Below are positions 9,063 through 16,503 of a stretch of 64,000 nt of DNA, piece after piece. Positions within the stretch are counted from its first letter, which is position 1, and the number at the start of each line of letters is the position of its first letter. The notes under the pieces were generated by a model. That model was not told where the DNA came from. It did not search any database and was given only the letters and a program-made list of their open reading frames with translations. Origin of the DNA: Stenotrophomonas bentonitica (GTDB lineage: Bacteria; Pseudomonadota; Gammaproteobacteria; Xanthomonadales; Xanthomonadaceae); NCBI RefSeq assembly GCF_002887735.1, contig NZ_PKQP01000010.1, positions 1-64,000 on the forward strand, in the 5' to 3' direction. The position numbers and the translations under genes were made by a program.

Positions 9063-9074
9063 GATTGGTCACTA
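9063..9074. promoter_or_regulatory. Putative TetR operator copy 1 upstream of second tetR
   Basis: GATTGGTCACTA recurs exactly at 9751-9762, upstream of the efflux genes. This copy is 36 bases before the TetR start at 9111. Two identical 12-mers at the two promoters of one regulator-efflux unit suggest autoregulation plus pump repression by that TetR. Confidence 0.5.
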
Positions 9075-9110
9075 TTTGCCCGCTCTATCTGGCAGCGCTA
9101 CCCTTGCGGT

Positions 9111-9740
9111 ATGCCTATTTCAACCTCCGCAGTGCCCGATGCCGGGCGTGGCCCCGCCGAGCACGATGTGCGCACCCAGATCATCGAGGCGGCCACCGCG
9201 CACTTCAGCCATTACGGCTACGACAAGACCACGGTGTCCGACCTGGCCAAAGCCATCGGCTTTTCCAAGGCGTACATCTACAAGTTCTTTACCTCCAAGC
9301 AGGCGATCGGTGAGGTGATCTGCGCCAACTGCCTCAGCCAGATCGAACGCGACGTAGATGACGCGTTGGAGGGTATCCAGGCGCCGCCGGAGAGGCTCCG
9401 CGCGCTGTTCACCGTGATTGTGGCGTCCAGTCTTCGCCTGTTCCTGCAGGATCGGCGACTGTATGAGATCGCGGTCGCGGCCGCGACGGACGATTGGCCC
9501 TCCGTCCAGGCGTACAAGCACCGCATCCGCCAGCGGGTGGAGGACATCGTCCAGGAAGGTCGCGCTGCCGGGGTGTTCGAGAGCACGACACCGTTGGGCG
9601 ACACCAGCCGCGCCGTCTACCAGGTTCTGGTGCCTTACCTGAACCCGGTGACGCTGCCGCACGTATCGGCCCTGCATGCGGAAGCGCCCGAGGCTCTGCA
9701 CCAACTGGTCCTGCGGAGCCTTGCGATGCCACCCAAGTGA
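9111..9740 (+). CDS. TetR/AcrR-family regulator of the RND efflux operon
   Basis: 209 residues. The HTH is FSHYGYDKTTVSDLAKAIGF then SKAYIYKFFTSKQA, and the remainder is the helical ligand domain. ATG 9111 is chosen because it fits the family start; a longer in-frame opening from 8748 runs antiparallel to nothing but overlaps the previous tetR gene. The gene lies 62 bases before the RND adaptor on the same strand. Its stop is inside a region with a promoter and the repeated GATTGGTCACTA site, consistent with local repression of the pump. Confidence 0.92.
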   Translation: MPISTSAVPDAGRGPAEHDVRTQIIEAATAHFSHYGYDKTTVSDLAKAIGFSKAYIYKFFTSKQAIGEVICANCLSQIERDVDDALEGIQAPPERLRALFTVIVASSLRLFLQDRRLYEIAVAAATDDWPSVQAYKHRIRQRVEDIVQEGRAAGVFESTTPLGDTSRAVYQVLVPYLNPVTLPHVSALHAEAPEALHQLVLRSLAMPPK

Positions 9741-9772
9741 CTATTGACTGGATTGGTCACTAGGAACAGAAT
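9736..9772 (+). promoter_or_regulatory. Efflux operon promoter with embedded operator
   Basis: TTGACT (9745-9750) and CAGAAT (9767-9772) are spaced 16 bases and resemble sigma-70 elements. GATTGGTCACTA (9751-9762), identical to the copy at 9063-9074, fills the spacer, and AGTGAC (9736-9741) pairs with GTCACT (9756-9761) as outer half-sites. A repressor bound here would block polymerase directly. Confidence 0.55.
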
Positions 9773-9802
9773 GCGCCCGGATATCCCACTCCGGAAGACC
9801 GT

Positions 9803-10915
9803 ATGCGGCGCCGTTCTGTACTCACAGCCATTTCCTGTGTTGTTCCGTTGTTCCTTGTGGCCTGCAGCAAGCCGGGTGAAAGCGACCCCCGAACCGCACC
9901 GCCGATCGTCCGGGTGGCGCAGGTGCAGCCGGGCATCGGAAACGCGCGCACCTTCACCGGCACCATCGCCGCACGGGTGCAGAGCGATCTGGCCTTCCGG
10001 GTGGGAGGCAAGGTCACTGAGCGCCGCGTTGAGACGGGACAGACGGTCAAGCGCGGCGACGTGCTCTATCGGATGGATCCGCTCGACCTGAATCTGGCTG
10101 CAGCTTCCCAGCAGCAGGCCGTCATCGCGGCCCGTGCGCAGAGCGTGCAGGCCACGGCGGACGAGGCGCGCTATCGCGACTTGGCAGCCAAGGGCGTGGT
10201 GTCCCGCTCGGCGTACGATCAGATGAAGGCGGCGGCAGACGCGGCGGCTGCGCAGCTCAAGGCGGCCGACGCGCAGGCCCGGGTGGCACGCAACGCCAGT
10301 CAGTACACCGCGCTTGTTGCCGATGCCGATGGGGTGGTCATGGCCGTTCTGGCCGAGCCCGGCCAGGTAGTGGCGGCGGGGCAGATCGTCGCCCGGCTTG
10401 CCCGTGCGGGCAGTCGTGAAGCCGTGGTCCAACTGCCCGAGACGCTTCGCCCGCAGATCGGCTCGGCCGCATCGGCGTCGTTGTTTGGTGCGCGCGTTTC
10501 GATGCCGGCACGGTTGCGCGTGCTCTCCGAATCGGCAGACCCTGCAACCCGCACCTTTGAAGCCCGCTACACCCTGGAGGACGGCAACACCGTATTGCCG
10601 CTGGGGTCTACCGTGACGGTAGCGGTTGAAGGCACCGCAGGTGAGGCGGGGGGCGTTGAGGTCCCGTTGGGCGCGGTGTTTGATCCTGGCACCGGAACCG
10701 GCGTCTGGGTGATCGGGGGCGAGCCACTCAGCGCCCGTTGGACGCCGGTAGTGGTCAAGCGGCTGGGGGACGACCTGGCCCTGGTTGAGGGCGCGTTGAA
10801 AGCATCCGACCGCGTGGCCGCGCTGGGCGCGCACCTGCTCCACGAAGGGCAGGTGGTTCGTCTGGCCGATACCGCCACGGCCACCGCCACAGCGGGCAAG
10901 GGAGCCCACCCGTGA
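9803..10915 (+). CDS. RND efflux periplasmic adaptor (membrane fusion) lipoprotein
   Basis: 370 residues. A lipobox LVAC puts the lipid-modified Cys at position 21, so the protein is anchored to the inner membrane facing the periplasm. The HlyD/AcrA fold shows in the lipoyl halves (LAFRVGGKVTERRVETGQTV and VADADGVVMAVLAEPGQVV), a helical hairpin rich in Ala and Gln between them (about 90-160), and a beta-barrel plus membrane-proximal region. It links an RND pump to an outer-membrane channel. No outer-membrane factor gene is adjacent, so a shared TolC-type channel is expected. Its stop overlaps the pump start by four bases (10912-10915). Confidence 0.93.
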   Translation: MRRRSVLTAISCVVPLFLVACSKPGESDPRTAPPIVRVAQVQPGIGNARTFTGTIAARVQSDLAFRVGGKVTERRVETGQTVKRGDVLYRMDPLDLNLAAASQQQAVIAARAQSVQATADEARYRDLAAKGVVSRSAYDQMKAAADAAAAQLKAADAQARVARNASQYTALVADADGVVMAVLAEPGQVVAAGQIVARLARAGSREAVVQLPETLRPQIGSAASASLFGARVSMPARLRVLSESADPATRTFEARYTLEDGNTVLPLGSTVTVAVEGTAGEAGGVEVPLGAVFDPGTGTGVWVIGGEPLSARWTPVVVKRLGDDLALVEGALKASDRVAALGAHLLHEGQVVRLADTATATATAGKGAHP

Positions 10916-13900
10916 GTGGGTTCAACCTGTCGGCGCTTGCGGTGCGCGAGCGCGCCATCACGGTTTTTCTGATCTTCCTGGTCTCGGTTGCCGGCATCGT
11001 GTCGTTTTTCCAGTTGGGCCGCGCAGAAGACCCGGCATTCACCGTGAAGGTGATGACCGTGGTGACGGCCTGGCCGGGGGCCACGCCCACGGAGATGCAG
11101 GACCAGGTGGCCGAGAAGCTGGAAAAGCGCCTGCAGGAGCTGCGCTGGTATGACCGCAGTGAAACCTATACGCGTCCCGGCTTGTCGTTCACCACGCTGA
11201 CCTTGCAGGACGGCACGCCCCCGTCCGCAGTGCAGGAGGAGTTCTACCAGGCGCGCAAGAAAATGGCCGACGAAGCCGCGAACCTGCCCGCAGGCGTGAT
11301 CGGCCCGATGGTCAACGACGAGTATGCCGATGTCACGTTTGCGCTGTTCGCATTGAAGGCCAAGGGCGAACCATTCCGCGTGCTTGCACGCGACGCCGAA
11401 ACCCTTCGTCAGCGCCTGCTGCATGTTCCCGGCGTCAAGAAGGTCAACATCATCGGCGAGCAGTCCGAGCGAATCTATGTGGAACTTTCCCACGAACGTC
11501 TGGCAAACCTGGGGATGACGCCGCAGGCGGTGTTCGCGGCGCTGAACGGCCAGAACGCGTTGACGCCCGCCGGCTCAGTGGAGGCCAAGGGCCCGCAGAT
11601 CTTCATCCGCCTCGACGGCGCGCTGGATCAGCTGCAGAAGATCCGCGATACCCCCATCGTTGCGCAGGGCAGGACGCTGAAGCTGCAGGACATCGCCACC
11701 GTGAAGCGTGGCTATGAAGATCCGTCGACCTTCATGATCCGCAACGGGGGCGAGCCGGCCATGCTGCTGGGGATCGTCATGCGCGACGGCTGGAACGGCC
11801 TGGATCTGGGCGCCTCGCTTGACGCCGAGGTCAAGAAGATCAACGACGGCCTCCCGGTGGGGATGGCCTTGGAGAAGGTCACCGACCAGGCGGTGAACAT
11901 CAGCGCGTCGGTGGACGAGTTCATGATGAAGTTCTTCGTCGCCCTGCTGGTGGTGATGGTGGTGTGCTTCGTCAGCATGGGCTGGCGGGTGGGCATCGTG
12001 GTGGCAGCTGCCGTGCCGCTGACGCTGGCCACGGTGTTCCTGGTGATGGCGGCCACCGGAAAGAATTTTGACCGCATCACGCTGGGCTCGCTGATCCTGG
12101 CCCTGGGGTTGCTGGTAGACGACGCGATCATTGCCATCGAAATGATGGTGGTGAAGATGGAAGAGGGCTACAGCCGGGTCAAGGCATCGGCCTATGCGTG
12201 GAGTCATACGGCAGCGCCCATGCTGGCCGGCACCCTGGTGACGGCCGTGGGCTTCATGCCCAATGGCTTTGCCCGGTCCACCGCCGGTGAATACACCAGC
12301 AACATGTTCTGGATCGTCGGCATTGCGCTGATCGTGTCGTGGGTAGTCGCGGTGTTCTTCACGCCCTACCTGGGCGTGAAGCTTCTGCCTGACCTGAAGG
12401 CAGTGGAGGGCGGTCACAGCAGCCTTTACGACACGCCGCGCTACAACCGCTTCCGGTCGATCCTGGCGCGGGTGATTGCGCGCAAGTGGCTTGCCGCAGG
12501 GTCGGTGATCGGCCTGTTCGTGCTTTCGGTGGTTGGCATGGGGGCGGTGAAGAAGCAGTTCTTCCCCATCTCTGATCGCCCGGAGGTGCTGGTCGAGGTG
12601 CAGATGCCCTATGGCACCGCCATCGAACAGACCAGCCTGGCGGCCAGGAAGGTCGAAACGTGGCTGTCGGCGCAGGCGGAATCGAAGATCGTCACGGCCT
12701 ACATCGGTCAGGGTGCGCCGCGCTTCTACCTCGCCATTTCGCCGGAGCTGCCGGACCCTGCGTTTGCCAAGATCGTGGTCCGCACCGACAGCCAGGAACA
12801 GCGCGATGCCCTGAAGGCGAGGCTTCGCCAGGCCGTGGCAGAGGGCCTGGCGCCCGAAGCCAGCGTGCGCGTGACGCAGCTGGTGTTCGGGCCTTACTCG
12901 CCGTATCCGGTGGCGTATCGGGTCAGTGGTCCGGATCCGGATGTCATTCGTGGCATTGCCGCCAAGGTGGAGCAGATCATGCACGCCAGCCCGATGATGC
13001 GGACCGTGAACACCGACTGGGGTGTGCGCACGCCCACGCTGCACTTCACGCTGGACCAGGACCGCCTGCAGGCGATGGGCATGACCTCGGCGTCGGTATC
13101 GCAGCAGTTGCGGTTTTTCCTGAGCGGGGTGCCGGTCACCGCCGTTCGTGAGGACATCCGGACCGTGGAGGTGGTCGCTCGATCGGGCGGGGACACGCGC
13201 CTGGACCCCGCGCGCATTGCGGATTTCACCTTGGTTGGCGCCGCTGGCCAGCGCGTGCCGCTGTCGCAGATCGGTGCCGTTGAGGTTCGCATGGAAGAGC
13301 CGGTGCTGCGTCGGCGCGACCGTGTGCCGACCATCACCGTGCGGGGTGATATCGATGATGCGTTGCAGCCACCGGACGTATCAGCGGCCATCAGCAAGCA
13401 GCTTGCGCCGCTCATCGCGTCGCTGCCTGACGGCTACGCCATTGCCCAGGCCGGTTCCATTGAAGAATCCGGCAAGGCGATGAGCGCCATGCTGCCGCTG
13501 TTCCCGATCATGCTGGCGGTCACCTTGCTGATCATCATCCTGCAGGTGCGCTCCATCTCCGCCATGATCATGGTCTTCATGACCAGCCCCTTGGGCCTGA
13601 TCGGCGTGGTGCCGACCCTGCTGCTGTTCCAGCAGCCGTTTGGCATCAACGCATTGGTGGGACTCATTGCACTGTCGGGCATCCTGATGCGCAACACGCT
13701 CATTCTGATCGGCCAGATCCACGAGAACGAAATGGCAGGGATGGCGACCTTCCACGCGATCATCGAGGCGACCGTCCAGCGCGCCCGCCCGGTGATTCTG
13801 ACCTCCCTGGCGGCGGTGCTTGCGTTCATTCCGCTGACCCATTCCGTGTTCTGGGGAACGCTTGCCTACACGTTGATTGGCGGCACCATCGCCGGCACCG

Positions 13901-13977
13901 TGATGACGCTGGTGTTCCTGCCGGCGATGTATGCCATCTGGTTCAAGGTCCGAGCGGAAACGCCCCCTGTTGCCTGA
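10912..13977 (+). CDS. RND efflux transporter permease (AcrB/MexB family)
   Basis: 1021 residues with two repeats of six membrane helices and large periplasmic loops, as in HAE1-family RND pumps. The proton-relay Asp pair lies in LILALGLLVDDAIIAIEMM of TM4 near residue 400. The N-terminus (VRERAITVFLIFLVSVAG, YPGAT-type WPGATPTEMQ) and the C-terminal MRNTLILIGQI region also fit. It probably exports antimicrobials or toxic hydrophobic compounds by proton antiport; the spectrum cannot be read from sequence. GTG start, four-base overlap with the adaptor, and a ketosynthase gene follows 36 bases later. Confidence 0.95.
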   Translation: MSGFNLSALAVRERAITVFLIFLVSVAGIVSFFQLGRAEDPAFTVKVMTVVTAWPGATPTEMQDQVAEKLEKRLQELRWYDRSETYTRPGLSFTTLTLQDGTPPSAVQEEFYQARKKMADEAANLPAGVIGPMVNDEYADVTFALFALKAKGEPFRVLARDAETLRQRLLHVPGVKKVNIIGEQSERIYVELSHERLANLGMTPQAVFAALNGQNALTPAGSVEAKGPQIFIRLDGALDQLQKIRDTPIVAQGRTLKLQDIATVKRGYEDPSTFMIRNGGEPAMLLGIVMRDGWNGLDLGASLDAEVKKINDGLPVGMALEKVTDQAVNISASVDEFMMKFFVALLVVMVVCFVSMGWRVGIVVAAAVPLTLATVFLVMAATGKNFDRITLGSLILALGLLVDDAIIAIEMMVVKMEEGYSRVKASAYAWSHTAAPMLAGTLVTAVGFMPNGFARSTAGEYTSNMFWIVGIALIVSWVVAVFFTPYLGVKLLPDLKAVEGGHSSLYDTPRYNRFRSILARVIARKWLAAGSVIGLFVLSVVGMGAVKKQFFPISDRPEVLVEVQMPYGTAIEQTSLAARKVETWLSAQAESKIVTAYIGQGAPRFYLAISPELPDPAFAKIVVRTDSQEQRDALKARLRQAVAEGLAPEASVRVTQLVFGPYSPYPVAYRVSGPDPDVIRGIAAKVEQIMHASPMMRTVNTDWGVRTPTLHFTLDQDRLQAMGMTSASVSQQLRFFLSGVPVTAVREDIRTVEVVARSGGDTRLDPARIADFTLVGAAGQRVPLSQIGAVEVRMEEPVLRRRDRVPTITVRGDIDDALQPPDVSAAISKQLAPLIASLPDGYAIAQAGSIEESGKAMSAMLPLFPIMLAVTLLIIILQVRSISAMIMVFMTSPLGLIGVVPTLLLFQQPFGINALVGLIALSGILMRNTLILIGQIHENEMAGMATFHAIIEATVQRARPVILTSLAAVLAFIPLTHSVFWGTLAYTLIGGTIAGTVMTLVFLPAMYAIWFKVRAETPPVA

Positions 13978-14013
13978 GTGCGGCCGGGACCTCTTTTATA
14001 TGGGAAGTGAGTG

Positions 14014-15291
14014 ATGAGCATTGCCGAGAAAGATCGCATCGTGGTGACCGGGATGGGCGTGGAGAGCCCCCTCGGGTGCGGAGTGGAAACGGTGTGGTCG
14101 CGCCTGCTGGCGGGACGCTCCGGGATTGGCCCGCTGGGCGAGGCGCTTTCGGCCGGAACGGGCTGCAACGTAGGCGGCCGTGTGCCGGACCGGGAACAGG
14201 ATCCTGAGGCGGGCTTCGATTCCGGCGGCATCATCGCGCCGAAAGATCTGAAGAAGATGGATCGGTTTGTCGAGTTCGCGTTGGTGGCCGCCCACGAAGC
14301 GCTTGCGCAGGCAGGGTGGAACGCAGCCGATGAGCGTGGCCTGCTGCGAACGGCGACCGTGATTGCGACGGGGATCGGTGGGTTTGGTTCCATCGTCAAT
14401 GCGGTCCACACCACCGAAAGCCGTGGACCTGGCCGGTTGTCGCCCTTCACTGCACCCACCTTCCTGGCCAACATGGCCGCGGGGCAGGCGTCCATCCGGT
14501 ACGGGTTCAAGGGCCCGCAGGGCGCGCCGGTTACGGCCTGCGCGGCGGGCGTGCAGGCCATCGGTGATGCGGCGCGCCTGATCCGGTCCGGCGAAGCGGA
14601 TATCGCATTGTGCGGCGGTGCGGAAGCGGCGATGCACCGCGTCAGCCTGGGCGGCTTCGCCGCTGCCAAGGCGCTCAGCACCGCGTTCAACGACACACCC
14701 ACAGCCGCGTCCCGCCCGTTTGACACGCAGCGGGACGGGTTCGTCATGTCCGAAGGCGCCGGGTTGCTGGTGATCGAGCGACTGGATCACGCCCTGTCGC
14801 GGGGCGCCAGGCCGCTGGCCGAACTGGTCGGCTACGGTACGACCGCGGATGCGTACCACCTGACCGCCGGTCCTGACGACGGCAGCGGGGCACGCCGCGC
14901 GATGGAGATCGCGTTGGCGCAGGCGGGTATTGCCGCTGAGCAGGTTGACCACATCAACGCCCACGCAACCTCGACCCAGGTCGGGGATCGGGCGGAGCTT
15001 GCCGCCATGCGTGCCTTGTTCGGCACCCGTGGCGACCTTCTGATTTCCGCCACCAAGTCGAGCACCGGCCATCTGCTCGGGGCGGCAGGCGGCATCGAGG
15101 CCATCTTTACCGTGCTTGCCCTGCGTGATCAGGTCGCCCCCGCGACGCTCAACCTGGTCCAACCGGATCCGCTGGCAGACGGGCTCTCGATCGTAGGCGG
15201 TGTGCCCCGAGAGGCGGACATCGCATACGCCCTGACCAACGGGTTCGGGTTTGGCGGAGTGAATGCCAGTGCGCTCTTCAGGCGCCTGTGA
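14014..15291 (+). CDS. Beta-ketoacyl-ACP synthase II-like (FabF/KAS II) enzyme
   Basis: 425 residues, normal for FabF. The Cys-His-His triad is intact: C176 in PVTACAAGVQ, H317 in INAHATSTQVGD and H353 in SSTGHLLGAAGG, with K348 alongside. It should condense malonyl-ACP with acyl-ACP in the cytosol. ATG 14014 is preferred over GTG 14011 because GGGAAG at 14002-14007 is spaced six bases from it. It follows the RND pump by 36 bases on the same strand with no terminator seen, so it may be co-transcribed and repressed by the same TetR. It is not next to acpP, fabD or fabG, so it is a second, specialised ketosynthase and probably not the housekeeping FabF. Confidence 0.9.
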   Translation: MSIAEKDRIVVTGMGVESPLGCGVETVWSRLLAGRSGIGPLGEALSAGTGCNVGGRVPDREQDPEAGFDSGGIIAPKDLKKMDRFVEFALVAAHEALAQAGWNAADERGLLRTATVIATGIGGFGSIVNAVHTTESRGPGRLSPFTAPTFLANMAAGQASIRYGFKGPQGAPVTACAAGVQAIGDAARLIRSGEADIALCGGAEAAMHRVSLGGFAAAKALSTAFNDTPTAASRPFDTQRDGFVMSEGAGLLVIERLDHALSRGARPLAELVGYGTTADAYHLTAGPDDGSGARRAMEIALAQAGIAAEQVDHINAHATSTQVGDRAELAAMRALFGTRGDLLISATKSSTGHLLGAAGGIEAIFTVLALRDQVAPATLNLVQPDPLADGLSIVGGVPREADIAYALTNGFGFGGVNASALFRRL

Positions 15292-15453
15292 GCACCGTCA
15301 GTCCAGAGGCGATGCCGCCGTCGCGCTTTTCCTGCGCGGCTACGCAGCGCCACTGCAGTTGCAGAGAAATAGCGCAGGCGGTCAGCAGATTTTGACGCGT
15401 TCTTGGCGCCTGCTGAGGATACTTTTCCGTCATTGTTCCAGAGGAGAAGGGCA

Positions 15454-15870
15454 ATGGCCGCCAGACAAAAGACCCCGTCAAACCCCCAGGTGCTGAGGAT
15501 CGAAGCGATGCCGCTGGGCTTCGGCGAAGCCGCCGTCGTGATCGAGCTGGCCGCCGAGCCACCGAAGCGCTGGTTCAAGGCGCTCAAGCGGGAGATGATG
15601 TACTCGGAGGGCCTGGAGACCGCGTCGGCGAAGTTCGACGGCTGCTTCGTCTACCTCGTCGGGCTGGACCCGGCCCTGGGAAGCGCTGTGCGCTGTGCCA
15701 GCCGATTGCTTGCAGCGGTGCAGGAAGGCTTTCAACAGAGCAGCACGGTTTCTCCAGAGATGTCGACGATGGCTGTTGACGGCGGGTCCCATCCGCCTGT
15801 GTCCCTGCACATACCGCGTTCACCGATGGGTCGAAACGAAGCATCCGGGGAGATGAACATCAGGATCTGA
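15454..15870 (+). CDS. Uncharacterised 138-residue protein
   Basis: ATG 15454 follows a good ribosome site (AGGAGAAG at 15442-15449), which supports translation. The protein is soluble and basic, with a compact N-terminal half (EAMPLGFGEAAVVIELAAEP, a conserved-looking strand pattern) and a low-complexity C-terminus rich in Ser, Pro and Met. No family was recognised and no signal peptide or membrane segment is visible. It stands alone, about 160 bases after the ketosynthase. Confidence 0.6.
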   Translation: MAARQKTPSNPQVLRIEAMPLGFGEAAVVIELAAEPPKRWFKALKREMMYSEGLETASAKFDGCFVYLVGLDPALGSAVRCASRLLAAVQEGFQQSSTVSPEMSTMAVDGGSHPPVSLHIPRSPMGRNEASGEMNIRI

Positions 15871-15994
15871 CCCTTGTCCTGGGAAGGGCTTCCTCACGGG
15901 AAGTATCGACACGTCGACCATCGTCGACCGGAAGGTCGATGTCCGAGGGGCGCTATAGAAAAGCAGTGGCGCCGATGACGTTTCTGGCCTTGCA

Positions 15995-16039
15995 CCCGGA
16001 CCTACGTTGAACGTAATTTACGTTCAGCGTAGGTCCGGG
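15995..16039. promoter_or_regulatory. 45-bp near-perfect palindrome upstream of XRE regulator
   Basis: Two 22-base arms (15995-16016 and 16018-16039) are inverted copies with one mismatch around a single central T. The core TGAACGTAATTTACGTTCA is a perfect palindrome. The right arm ends two bases before the regulator ATG at 16042. This is far longer than a usual repressor half-site pair and is probably the autoregulatory operator of the XRE protein; a cruciform or transcript hairpin is also possible. Confidence 0.75.
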
Positions 16040-16041
16040 TC

Positions 16042-16380
16042 ATGCTTGTTGCCATGACCCGCACGCCTACCTCGATCCGCTCTGTATTCGCCCGCCGCTT
16101 GAAGGCGTGCCGGGTAGATCAGGGCTTGTCTCAACGCGCGTTGGGGGTGCTTGTGGGATTACCGGAAGACGTGGCGGGCGTTCGCATCAACCGATACGAA
16201 CGGGCCGTGCACAATTGCGATATCGAGACAGCGCAGAGGATCGCGTCTGTGCTGGGGGTTTCCGTTGCCTATCTGTACGCGGAGACGGATGACCTCGCGG
16301 AGCTCATCCGCCAGTTCAGCAGGATGTCCGCCAAGGAGCAGGAGGCGCACCTCGCCAATGTCCGGCGCAAGGCGACGTAG
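16042..16380 (+). CDS. XRE-family helix-turn-helix regulator
   Basis: 112 residues. The HTH_3 domain covers about 15-75: LKACRVDQGLSQRALGVLVG, then VAGVRINRYERAVHNCDIETA and LGVSVAYLYAETDDL, typical of Cro/cI-like repressors. The C-terminal tail is short and helical. ATG 16042 and ATG 16054 are both possible. Because the palindrome ends just before 16042, the transcript may be leaderless or translated from 16054, and no Shine-Dalgarno is visible for either. No toxin gene or phage gene adjoins it. Likely role: an autoregulated repressor of unknown targets. Confidence 0.88.
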   Translation: MLVAMTRTPTSIRSVFARRLKACRVDQGLSQRALGVLVGLPEDVAGVRINRYERAVHNCDIETAQRIASVLGVSVAYLYAETDDLAELIRQFSRMSAKEQEAHLANVRRKAT

Positions 16381-16458
16381 TCGTTCGTTCGTTCGCACGC
16401 AGCCCGAGGAGCATGCGCGGGTCCAGAAACAACTCGCTCCCACGCCCACGCCGGCCTC

Positions 16459-16476
16459 CCGCCCGGCGCCGGGCGG
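16459..16476. other. 18-bp GC palindrome between convergent genes
   Basis: CCGCCCGGCGCCGGGCGG is a perfect palindrome between the XRE gene and the convergent arylsulfatase. It could form a short stem limiting read-through, but there is no T-run on either strand, so terminator status is uncertain. Confidence 0.3.
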
Positions 16477-16503
16477 TCCCTGACGGCCCTGTCAGCTCGG
16501 CCG

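Noticed and set aside
16381..16400. TTCG tandem repeat after the XRE gene
   Set aside because: Only four units in non-coding DNA; no phase-variation role is plausible.
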